From NCBI RefSeq assembly GCF_001310815.1, contig NZ_BAZK01000022.1, positions 23,860 to 87,859 on the forward strand: a DNA stretch of 64,000 nucleotides, written 5' to 3'. The stretch comes from Pseudovibrio denitrificans JCM 12308. Lineage in GTDB: Bacteria; Pseudomonadota; Alphaproteobacteria; Rhizobiales; Stappiaceae. Shown here piece by piece: positions 36,611-44,062 of the stretch. Under the pieces are notes generated by a model. That model saw only the letters and a program-made list of their open reading frames with translations. It did no database searches and had not been told where the DNA came from. Position 1 is the first letter of the stretch. Each line of letters opens with the position of its first letter. A program made the position numbers and the translations under genes.

Positions 36611-37852
36611 TTAAAGCGGATTACCGAGGAGCAGTTTTGGGGAAGGGCCGGCCATGCCTGCTGCTTCGCCGATGAAGTGCTTTTTCAGGAACGGCATACG
36701 CTCAACAAGACCGAGGCCGAGATCGCGGACAGCGCGGACCGGGTCGATGTTGTTGGAGAACAGACGGTTCAGCACATCGGTGGTCATGCCCATCTGCCAT
36801 GTGTCGAAGCGGCGCCAGCTCTGGTAGCGTTCCAGAATGTGTGCCGCACCGATATCGAGGCCGAGGCGATGCGCGTCTACAAGCACCTCTGAAAGGGCTG
36901 CAACGTCTTTGAAGCCGAAGTTGAGGCCCTGACCGGCGATCGGGTGGATGCCGTGAGCAGCGTCGCCTGCCAGCGCGAAGCGGTTGGTGACGAAGGAGCG
37001 GGCCAGCACGAGGTTGAGCGGGAAGGCCTGACGCGGGCCGTCCAGTTTGATTTCGCCTAAGTGATGACCGAAGCGGCGTTCCAGTTCGATCTCGAAGGTG
37101 AACTCATCGCCATTGACCAGGCGGTTGGCTTCGTTGGTTTTTTCGGTCCAGACGATGGAAGAGCGGTTGCCTTTCAGCGGCAGGATCGCGAATGGGCCGG
37201 ATGGCAGGAAGTGTTCTTCTGCGCGGCCATTGTGTGGGCGTTCATGCGCCACAGTGGTAACGATGCCGCTCTGATTGTAGCTCCAGCGGTTGCAGTGGAT
37301 GCCTGCCAGGTCACGGAGTTTGGAGCGCACACCATCTGCTGCCACGATGAGACGGGACTGGATGGTTTTGCCGCTGCCGAGTGTGATGTTGACGTGGGCA
37401 GGTTCGACGGCGAAGTCTTTGACGCTGTCTGGTGCGAAGATGTGAACACCAGCATCTGTGGCTGCATCATGCAATGCGCCGACCATGTGGTTGTTCTGCA
37501 CCATGTGAGCAAATGGTTCGCCTTCATCAACATCGCCTGCGAATGTGAGGAAGACGGGGCGCACGCTGTCGTGCAGCTTGCTGTCTGTGACGATCATTTC
37601 GGTGATCGGCTGGGCTTCGTCTTCCAGCTGGTACCAGATGCCGAGCTGATCGAGCATACGGACGGCGCCTGCCGCGATGGCAGAAGAGCGTGGGTCATTC
37701 TCAATTGCTGAACGTGGACGCAGGTCAACGAGGGCGACTTTCATGGAAGGTTCTGACTGCTTCAAAGCAAGTGCGAGCGAGAGGCCAACATAACCGCCGC
37801 CGCCAATGGTGACGTCATAAAGCTCTTCAGTGGCGGTTTGCTTCTTGCTCAT
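36611..37852 (-). CDS. UbiH/UbiF/Coq6 family FAD-dependent hydroxylase
   Basis: This is a class A flavin monooxygenase of 413 residues, the type that hydroxylates the ring in ubiquinone synthesis. The FAD dinucleotide fold is TIGGGGYVGLSLALALKQSEP, the second conserved part is LIVAADGVRSKLRDLAGI, and the flavin/ribityl motif is LAGDAAHGIHPIAGQGLNFGFKDVAALSEVL. The start ATG at 37852 has AGGAAAC upstream; an ORF extending 21 codons further is unlikely. It is divergent from tesB with 127 bp between them. Which ring position it acts on cannot be told. Confidence 0.88.
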   Translation of the reverse strand: MSKKQTATEELYDVTIGGGGYVGLSLALALKQSEPSMKVALVDLRPRSAIENDPRSSAIAAGAVRMLDQLGIWYQLEDEAQPITEMIVTDSKLHDSVRPVFLTFAGDVDEGEPFAHMVQNNHMVGALHDAATDAGVHIFAPDSVKDFAVEPAHVNITLGSGKTIQSRLIVAADGVRSKLRDLAGIHCNRWSYNQSGIVTTVAHERPHNGRAEEHFLPSGPFAILPLKGNRSSIVWTEKTNEANRLVNGDEFTFEIELERRFGHHLGEIKLDGPRQAFPLNLVLARSFVTNRFALAGDAAHGIHPIAGQGLNFGFKDVAALSEVLVDAHRLGLDIGAAHILERYQSWRRFDTWQMGMTTDVLNRLFSNNIDPVRAVRDLGLGLVERMPFLKKHFIGEAAGMAGPSPKLLLGNPL

Positions 37853-37979
37853 AGAACTGTTTCCTGTAATCGTTTGCCCGATAACCATTAGGTTAGCCCA
37901 ATTGATCGTTGACACTATCGATATAGCGCCACACTACTCACATGCAATCGAAATCACTACAAAAATAGGTTTGTCTGCA

Positions 37980-38861
37980 ATGACGAAGGCTGTTGAAAAT
38001 CTACTGGACCTTTTGGATCTGGAGAAATTAGAGGAAAATCTGTTTCGCGGGACAAGTCCACAAAGCGGCTGGCAGCGTGTTTTTGGTGGACAGGTGATTG
38101 GTCAGGCCCTCGTTGCAGCCTCCCGTACGGTTGGCGCAGAGCGGCAGGCAAACTCGCTGCACGGGTATTTTCTGCGTCCGGGTGATCCGAAGGTGCCGAT
38201 CATTTATGAGGTGGACCGTATTCGCGATGGTGGCAGCTTTACAACGCGGCGCGTTGTGGCGATCCAGCATGGCCATGCGATCTTCTCCATGTCCGCTTCC
38301 TTCCAGCGCGTTGAGACGGGTATGGAGCATCAGATTGAGATGCCGGATGTGCCAATGCCGGAAGACCTGATGCCGATCTCTGAAATCTCCGATGAGCTGA
38401 TCTCAAAGGCGCCGGAGCCGGTGCAGAAGTACTGGAAGCGGGAGCGCCCGATTGAGCTGCGTCCTTTGGATCTGGGGCAGTATTTCTCTCGCAAGAAGCA
38501 GGAGCCGGTGCAGCATGTTTGGGTTCGTGCGGCCTCCAAGCTGCCGGATGATCCACGCATTCATCAGTGCGTGCTGGCGTATGCTTCGGATATGACACTG
38601 TTGGATACGGCGCTGTTCCCGCATGGCATCAACGTGTTTGTGCCAAATCTTCAGGTGGCGAGTTTGGATCACGCCATGTGGTTCCACAGCGACTTCCGCT
38701 TTGATGAGTGGCTGCTTTACACGCAGGATAGCCCACGCTCAGCTGGTGGCCGTGGTTTCAGCCGTGGCAGCCTTTATACGCGAGATGGTGTGCTGGTGGC
38801 GTCTGCCGTTCAGGAAGGCCTGATGCGGATGAGGGATCGTCCGGTGCCGGGTAAGGGGTAG
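37980..38861 (+). CDS. tesB: Acyl-CoA thioesterase II (TesB)
   Basis: TesB cleaves medium- and long-chain acyl-CoA to free fatty acid and CoA. The 293 residues form a double hot-dog fold. Motifs are LFRGTSPQSGWQRVFGGQVIGQALVAASRTV, HGYFLRPGDPKVPIIYEVDRIRDGGSFTTRRVVAIQHG and HQCVLAYASDMTLLDTAL with the catalytic Asp, and DHAMWFHSDFRFDEWLLYTQDSP. The start at 37980 (MTKAVENLLDLLDLEKLEENL) matches the family; a longer upstream frame adds 50 unrelated residues. A remnant of its 3' end occurs again beyond yccF. Confidence 0.95.
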   Translation: MTKAVENLLDLLDLEKLEENLFRGTSPQSGWQRVFGGQVIGQALVAASRTVGAERQANSLHGYFLRPGDPKVPIIYEVDRIRDGGSFTTRRVVAIQHGHAIFSMSASFQRVETGMEHQIEMPDVPMPEDLMPISEISDELISKAPEPVQKYWKRERPIELRPLDLGQYFSRKKQEPVQHVWVRAASKLPDDPRIHQCVLAYASDMTLLDTALFPHGINVFVPNLQVASLDHAMWFHSDFRFDEWLLYTQDSPRSAGGRGFSRGSLYTRDGVLVASAVQEGLMRMRDRPVPGKG

Positions 38862-38869
38862 GTAGAAAG

Positions 38870-38903
38870 CGATAAAGAGGAGCTTCTTGTCTCCTCTTTA
38901 TCG
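38870..38903. terminator. Bidirectional terminator between tesB and yccF
   Basis: CGATAAAGAGGAG and CTCCTCTTTATCG form a perfect 13-bp stem with an 8-nt loop between the two convergent genes. Confidence 0.8.
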
Positions 38904-38911
38904 AAGCAAAA

Positions 38912-39376
38912 TTATGCTCTGTAGCTCTCAAGCGTTGCTTTAGCTTTGTCTTGGCGAACCAACTCAGCAAGCTCAGTGGTCACAACACGACGTCCTACAG
39001 GCCAAAGTGAGATACCCGCAAGTTTGAATGCTTGGATACCGAATGGGATACCAATAAGCGTAATGCAATTCAAAAGACCAGCGATCAGATAAGCAAGAGA
39101 CAGTGAAAGGCCAAATGGGAACCAAAGGATATTGAAGATCAGGCCAAATGCACCAGACAACACAGTTGTTGTCGTTGCTTCTTTGTTGTCCAGATCGCGG
39201 ATGTGAACCACTTCTTTGCCGAAAGGCCATGCAGACAGCTTAGCCATTTCAATAGCTGCTTTTGTGTATGGCAAACCGATAATCGTGATTGCAAATAAAA
39301 CACCATATAGAAGCCACATAAGAGCTAGCAGCCAGCCCCCAAAAATAAACCAAATAACATTACCCGCGTAGCGCAT
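38912..39376 (-). CDS. yccF: YccF domain inner membrane protein
   Basis: This is a 154-residue membrane protein with the two tandem YccF domains. The first is RYAGNVIWFIFGGWLLALMWLLYGVLFAITIIGLPYTKAAIEMAKLSAWPFGKEV, and the second is NILWFPFGLSLSLAYLIAGLLNCITLIGIPFGIQAFKLAGISLWPVGRRV. Each ends in a conserved GxPxxxxAxxxAxxxxWPxGxxV pattern. The molecular function is unknown. ATG at 39376 is the best start. It lies between tesB and a fragment of tesB, which suggests that it arrived after or together with a duplication. Confidence 0.88.
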   Translation of the reverse strand: MRYAGNVIWFIFGGWLLALMWLLYGVLFAITIIGLPYTKAAIEMAKLSAWPFGKEVVHIRDLDNKEATTTTVLSGAFGLIFNILWFPFGLSLSLAYLIAGLLNCITLIGIPFGIQAFKLAGISLWPVGRRVVTTELAELVRQDKAKATLESYRA

Positions 39377-39474
39377 GTTCCACTCTCTAAATTGCAAAGT
39401 ACACAAACGAGACACATTTAGCTAAATATCGTTAAAGTTGCAATTTATAATGCGAGAATCTTAGGTTGATATTC

Positions 39475-39569
39475 TGGATGATCCACGCATTCACAAGTGC
39501 GTGCTGGCTTCTGCCGTCCAGGAAGGCCTGATGCGGATGAGAGATCGTCCGGTGCCGGGTAAGGGGTAA
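39475..39569 (+). pseudogene. Fragment of a duplicated tesB 3' end
   Basis: The sequence GATGATCCACGCATTCA onward repeats tesB from the DDPRIH codons, then jumps in frame to SAVQEGLMRMRDRPVPGKG and the stop, with almost no base changes. About 210 bp between GTGCTGG and a second GTGCTGG of tesB are missing, as expected for a deletion between short direct repeats. It has no start codon and is not a gene. It shows that this end of tesB was once copied on the far side of yccF. Confidence 0.8.
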
Positions 39570-39657
39570 GATCAAAGATATTGCTCGGTGCAAAGGCTAT
39601 TCTGAGATTGCAGCAATCTGTTTGTTTCTTTGATTTTCAAGATAACGGGGTGTGAGC

Positions 39658-40038
39658 ATGTTTAAGCCCAATAGCGTTATTCTCTATGTCGACGACGTTG
39701 AGAAAAGCACCGAGTTTTATACGGACGTTCTGCAAAGTGGCCCGATTGAGAGGTTTCAGGAGTTTTCTCTGTTCTCTTTGGGGGAGGATGTCACTCTCGG
39801 GCTGCAATCTGCACAAGGAATTGATCCGAAACCTCAACCATCCTTTGGAGGGTTTGAGCTTTCGCTGAGTGATGTGAGCCGGGAAGAGGTGGATCAGGTT
39901 TACAGTCTCTGGAAAGAGAAAGGTATTCCGATCGTTCTGGAGCCCACTGATCTGGATTTTGGCTACACGTTTGTGGCAACCGATCCTGATGGGCATCGGT
40001 TGCGGGTCTGCGCGACTGATACGACGAACGTGAGTTAG
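39658..40038 (+). CDS. VOC/glyoxalase family protein
   Basis: This is a 126-residue vicinal-oxygen-chelate protein. FKPNSVILYVDDVEKSTEFYTDVLQ is the usual first beta-alpha unit, FSLGEDVTLGLQS the following strands, and GYTFVATDPDGHRLRVCA the C-terminal metal-site strand. The first metal ligand position (Asn/Ile in NSVILYV) lacks a clear His, so the enzyme class (glyoxalase, antibiotic resistance, dioxygenase) cannot be decided. The ATG at 39658 has GGGG 9 nt upstream; a GTG two codons earlier is possible. Confidence 0.85.
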   Translation: MFKPNSVILYVDDVEKSTEFYTDVLQSGPIERFQEFSLFSLGEDVTLGLQSAQGIDPKPQPSFGGFELSLSDVSREEVDQVYSLWKEKGIPIVLEPTDLDFGYTFVATDPDGHRLRVCATDTTNVS

Positions 40039-40083
40039 TATCTCTAACCGAAAAGCGATGTCTGCCTTTTGGCGATATGCGAT

Positions 40084-40118
40084 AGAGCCTGCTCCAGAGA
40101 ATTTGAGGCAGGCTCTTC
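40084..40118. terminator. Terminator between the VOC gene and tlpA
   Basis: AGAGCCTGC and GCAGGCTCT form a perfect 9-bp stem with a 15-nt loop between convergent genes. TTCAGCTCTT follows on the plus strand. Confidence 0.65.
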
Positions 40119-40123
40119 AGCTC

Positions 40124-40807
40124 TTAATTTGCCTGAGCGGTTTTGTGTTCTTTTTGTCCGGCCAGTGCGGCGTTGACGAGGGTGAAGGCTTCTGGGGCTG
40201 CCCAGTCGGCAGGGCCGAACATGGTGCCGATTTCGCAGCCATCTTCACCGATCATGATTGTGCTTGGCAGGCCAGGAGCTTTGCCTTTGGTGCGCAGGTC
40301 GTTAAAGGTCTTCATAGTGTGGTCTGAGAAGTAAGCCAGATCCTTCACGCCGATATCATTCAGGAACTTCAGCGGTTTCGGATTGTTCTCGCCGCGGTCC
40401 ATGTTCACAGCGATGACGTTGAACTCTTCGTTGCCGGCTTCTCGCTGCAGTTTGTCCAGATGAGGCATTTCTTTACGGCACGGCGCGCACCATGTGGCCC
40501 AGAGGTTGAGCAGTTTGGTGCCCTTCAGATCCGCCATGGTGATGAGGTTGCCGTCTGCATCGTTGAATTTCAGCTCAGACAGATTCAGAGGCTTCTCAGC
40601 AGGCAGAAAAGCGGCGACTTCGCCTGTGGTCAAACCCTTGAGATTTTTTGCGGTATTCATTGAAGAAGAGCAGGCGAGGGCTTGTGGATCCTCACTTTTT
40701 TGCTGATTAAGCGCCCATACAGCTCCGCCTACGACGACAAATCCAGCTAATGCTGCAATAAGCCCTTTTCCGAGGCCGAACTTTCCGGTAACTGTCAGTT
40801 TCTTCAT
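40124..40807 (-). CDS. tlpA: TlpA-like thiol:disulfide interchange protein
   Basis: This is a periplasmic, membrane-anchored thioredoxin-like reductant of 227 residues. It has an N-terminal membrane helix (about residues 17-33), the active site LLNLWATWCAPCRKEMPHLDKLQ with the WCxxC pair, and the cis-proline region LPSTIMIGEDGCEIG. TlpA in alphaproteobacteria keeps cytochrome oxidase copper sites reduced. An additional Cys pair (ALACSSS and GEDGC) is present as in the group. It is divergent from argH with only 29 bp between the start codons, a neighbour pair I recall as common in this class. Confidence 0.9.
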   Translation of the reverse strand: MKKLTVTGKFGLGKGLIAALAGFVVVGGAVWALNQQKSEDPQALACSSSMNTAKNLKGLTTGEVAAFLPAEKPLNLSELKFNDADGNLITMADLKGTKLLNLWATWCAPCRKEMPHLDKLQREAGNEEFNVIAVNMDRGENNPKPLKFLNDIGVKDLAYFSDHTMKTFNDLRTKGKAPGLPSTIMIGEDGCEIGTMFGPADWAAPEAFTLVNAALAGQKEHKTAQAN

Positions 40808-40836
40808 ATTAAACCCAAATCATAATGAGGCTAGAC

Positions 40837-42237
40837 ATGAGCAACCGCATGTGGGGGGGCCGTTTTGCGGAAGGGCCAGATGCAATCATGGAAGAGATCA
40901 ATGCTTCCATCGATTTTGATCGTAAGCTCTACCGACAAGACATAGCCGGATCCAAGGCTCATGTTAGCATGTTGGCTGCACAGGGCATCGTTAGCGCAGA
41001 AGATGCCGAAAAGATAGCTCAGGGTCTAGACACAATTCTGTCAGAGATCGAGGAAGGCACTTTTACCTTCTCCCGTGCGCTTGAAGACATTCACATGAAT
41101 ATCGAAGCGCGTCTGGCAGAACTGATTGGCCCGACCGCTGGCCGTCTTCATACAGCTCGTTCACGTAACGACCAAGTTGCCACAGATTTCCGTCTTTGGG
41201 TACGCGACTCTTTGGACGATCTTGAGGCACAGGTGACAGACCTGATGCAGGCGCTCGCTGAAAAGGCTGAAGAGCACGCTGCCGTTGTGATGCCGGGCTT
41301 TACACACCTGCAGTCTGCGCAGCCGGTGACATTTGGCCACCATCTGATGGCTTATGTTGAAATGTTTGCTCGTGACCGCTCCCGCCTGCAAGATGCGCGG
41401 GCGCGTATGAATGAGAGTCCGCTGGGCTGTGCGGCGTTGGCTGGTACGTCTTTCCCGATCGATCGTGAGATGACTGCGGCTTCTCTGGGTTTTGACCGCC
41501 CAACAGCAAACTCTTTGGATGGTGTTTCCGATCGTGACTTTGCGATTGAAGCGCTGGCGGATGCTTCCATCTGTGCGATGCACCTGTCCCGTCTGGCAGA
41601 AGAAATCGTGATCTGGTGTTCTGCTCAGTTCGGTTTCATCAAGCTTTCCGACAAGTTCTCGACCGGCTCTTCCATCATGCCACAGAAGAAGAACCCGGAT
41701 GCTGCTGAGCTGATCCGCGCGAAAACTGGTCGTATTTATGGCGCGCTGAATTCTCTTCTCGTGATGATGAAGGGTTTGCCGCTGACCTACTCCAAGGACA
41801 TGCAGGAAGATAAAGAGCAGGCGTTTGACGCTCTGCCAAACCTGTCTCTGGCGCTTGCAGCCATGACCGGCATGATGCGTGACCTTGAGCCGAATGTGAA
41901 AACGCTGAAGAAAGCGGCGGGTTCTGGCTACTCCACCGCGACTGATCTGGCAGACTGGTGTGTGCGTGTGGTTGGCATGCCATTCCGTGACGCTCACCAT
42001 GTGACTGGTGCACTTGTTAAGATGGCTGTCGATAAGGGCGTGGACCTGCATCGCCTGACATTGGAAGAGATGCAGAGCGTTGAGCCGAAGATCACAGACG
42101 ATGTCTACAGCGTTCTTTCCGTTGATAAATCTGTTCGTAGCCGTGTCTCTTATGGCGGCACCAGCCCGGTGAATGTGCGCAAGCAATCCCGCCGTTGGCT
42201 GAAGCAGCTTGAGCGTGAGCAGAAGACGGAAAAGTAA
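40837..42237 (+). CDS. argH: Argininosuccinate lyase
   Basis: ArgH cleaves argininosuccinate to arginine and fumarate, the last step of arginine synthesis. The 466 residues hold NRMWGGRFAEGPD, ALEDIHMNIEARL, TGxLHTARSRNDQVATDFRLW and the catalytic serine loop GSSIMPQKKNPDAAEL. GFTHLQSAQPVTFGHHLMAY and SGYSTATDLADWCVR are also typical. I take the ATG at 40837, which has GAGG 6 nt upstream, rather than the one four codons earlier. The lptM-like gene and lysA follow, as in many alphaproteobacteria. Confidence 0.97.
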   Translation: MSNRMWGGRFAEGPDAIMEEINASIDFDRKLYRQDIAGSKAHVSMLAAQGIVSAEDAEKIAQGLDTILSEIEEGTFTFSRALEDIHMNIEARLAELIGPTAGRLHTARSRNDQVATDFRLWVRDSLDDLEAQVTDLMQALAEKAEEHAAVVMPGFTHLQSAQPVTFGHHLMAYVEMFARDRSRLQDARARMNESPLGCAALAGTSFPIDREMTAASLGFDRPTANSLDGVSDRDFAIEALADASICAMHLSRLAEEIVIWCSAQFGFIKLSDKFSTGSSIMPQKKNPDAAELIRAKTGRIYGALNSLLVMMKGLPLTYSKDMQEDKEQAFDALPNLSLALAAMTGMMRDLEPNVKTLKKAAGSGYSTATDLADWCVRVVGMPFRDAHHVTGALVKMAVDKGVDLHRLTLEEMQSVEPKITDDVYSVLSVDKSVRSRVSYGGTSPVNVRKQSRRWLKQLEREQKTEK

Positions 42238-42376
42238 GTCTGTTCCATGGATGATCTTGCAGTCACCGTTGTTACGGTGCAGAAATAAAACTTAGAGTGG
42301 GCTCGGGTTTGTCCGAGTCAGTCATTAGGTCGAATTTCTGGTTTGGTAAGATCATCCAGATTGGAGCAGAGAAAAC

Positions 42377-42646
42377 ATGAGCTCGCAAGGCATGAAAGAC
42401 ATTACAAAAAGCCGTAGTTCCAAGCTTTTGATTGGCCTCACAATTGTTGCACTCGGTCTGAGTGTTTCCGCTTGTGGGCGTAAAGGCAGTTTGGAAACGC
42501 CAAGCCAAGCTCGGGCGACTGCAGATGGTGCACCGCCACCCCTGAATGATGCTCCTGCGCCGCAGATTCCGGATGAGAAGGACGAAAGTCTGTTTCTTGA
42601 TCCGCTGATCGGTGCGGACGAAGATGATCCAGACTTCAATTTTTAG
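42377..42646 (+). CDS. lptM: Small LptM-like lipoprotein
   Basis: This is an 89-residue lipoprotein. A basic start is followed by a hydrophobic segment (LLIGLTIVALGLSVSACG) with the lipobox VSAC; the mature part begins CGRKGSLETP, the motif of the YifL/LptM family. The remainder is Pro- and acidic-rich and ends FLDPLIGADEDDPDFNF. In E. coli, LptM helps mature LptD by its disulfides. The place between argH and lysA is where this gene is found in other alphaproteobacteria. TTGGAG stands upstream of the ATG. Confidence 0.82.
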   Translation: MSSQGMKDITKSRSSKLLIGLTIVALGLSVSACGRKGSLETPSQARATADGAPPPLNDAPAPQIPDEKDESLFLDPLIGADEDDPDFNF

Positions 42647-42694
42647 ACTGGTTCGCTAAGCCCGTTTGGGCAGAGCCAGCGCAGAGGACCTACA

Positions 42695-43966
42695 TTGCAT
42701 TACTTTGAGTTCAAGGATGGCGTGCTCCACGCTGAAGACGTTGCGCTGACTGAAATTGCAGCGGAAGTTGGAACCCCATTTTACTGCTATTCCCGCGCAA
42801 CCTTTGAGCGTCACTTCAAGGTTTTTGACGGTGCGTTTGATGGAATAGATCATCTGACCTGTTATGCAATGAAGGCGAACTCCAATATCGCCATTCTGAC
42901 GGTGTTGGCTAAGCTGGGTGCTGGTGCGGACGTTGTTTCTGAAGGGGAACTGCGTCGTGCACTGAAGGCAGGTATTCCAGCCAACAAGATTGTGTTCTCT
43001 GGCGTTGGTAAGACCCGTCAGGAAATGCGGTTTGCTCTGGATGCAGGAATCCTGTGTTTCAACGTGGAATCCGAGCCTGAGCTGAAGCGTCTTTCCGAAG
43101 TTGCTTCTGAGATGGGCAAGGTTGCACCGATTTCTCTGCGCATCAATCCGGATGTGGATGCAAAGACCCACGCCAAGATCTCTACCGGTCTGGCTGCGAA
43201 CAAGTTTGGCATTGCCTGGGACCGTGCACGCGCTGTTTACAATGAAGCTGCGCAGTTGCCGGGCTTGAAAGTGACCGGTATGGACATGCATATCGGTTCT
43301 CAGATCACTGAGCTGGGTCCGTTTGATGATGCTTTGGAACGCCTTGGTGTGCTGATTGGCATGCTGAAGGAAGATGGCATTGAGATCGAGCACCTTGATG
43401 TGGGTGGTGGTCTTGGCATTCCTTATGGAGGCGGAATTGAGGCGCCGCTGCCAACGGAATACGCAAAGATCGTTCGTAAACACATTGAGCGTCTTGGCGT
43501 TACGCTGATTACCGAGCCTGGCCGTTTGATCGCAGGAAACGCTGGTATTCTCGTTACCGAAACGATCTACCGTAAAGAAGGTGAAGCGAAGAACTTCGTC
43601 ATCGTGGATGCTGCGATGAACGATCTGATCCGCCCAACTCTTTATGAAGCACACCATGACATTGGTGCGGTGAGTGAAGAACGCCAGAATGGTGAGCAGA
43701 TGCTGGCAGATGTTGTTGGGCCAGTTTGTGAAACCGGTGACTACATTGCTCGTGACCGGGAATTGCCGAAGTTTGAGGAAGGTGATCTTCTGGCGGTTTA
43801 TTCCTGCGGTGCTTATGGTGCGACGCAATCCGGCACATACAACACCCGTCTTTTGGTGCCTGAAGTTTTGGTTGATGGCGACAAGTTTGCGATCATCCGT
43901 CAGCGTCCAAGCTACGATGAGTTACTAAATCAAGACGTTGTGCCGAACTGGGTTGAAAAGGCTTAA
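42695..43966 (+). CDS. lysA: Diaminopimelate decarboxylase
   Basis: LysA makes lysine from meso-diaminopimelate. The 423-residue PLP barrel has the cofactor lysine in CYAMKANSN (near residue 55), the HIGSQI and DVGGGLGIPYGGG motifs, EPGRLIAGNAG, and CETGDYIARDREL with AVYSCGAYGATQSGTYNTR, which are the substrate-site residues of the partner subunit. It starts with TTG, with GAGG 7 nt upstream (an unusual start). It lies 48 bp after lptM. Confidence 0.96.
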   Translation: MHYFEFKDGVLHAEDVALTEIAAEVGTPFYCYSRATFERHFKVFDGAFDGIDHLTCYAMKANSNIAILTVLAKLGAGADVVSEGELRRALKAGIPANKIVFSGVGKTRQEMRFALDAGILCFNVESEPELKRLSEVASEMGKVAPISLRINPDVDAKTHAKISTGLAANKFGIAWDRARAVYNEAAQLPGLKVTGMDMHIGSQITELGPFDDALERLGVLIGMLKEDGIEIEHLDVGGGLGIPYGGGIEAPLPTEYAKIVRKHIERLGVTLITEPGRLIAGNAGILVTETIYRKEGEAKNFVIVDAAMNDLIRPTLYEAHHDIGAVSEERQNGEQMLADVVGPVCETGDYIARDRELPKFEEGDLLAVYSCGAYGATQSGTYNTRLLVPEVLVDGDKFAIIRQRPSYDELLNQDVVPNWVEKA

Positions 43967-44062
43967 CTCTGTTTGAAAGCCCCTTAGGTTTGCCAGATTG
44001 CTGATCTACGTTAATCGCCGTATGCTCAAAAGAAAAAGCAGGCGGCGGTTAGCGAGGCCTAT

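Noticed and set aside
42302..42317. Terminator after argH (CTCGG...CCGAG)
   Set aside because: Five-base stem without a U tract.
42656..43828. 390-codon open frame antisense to lysA
   Set aside because: Shadow frame; lysA is complete and certain.
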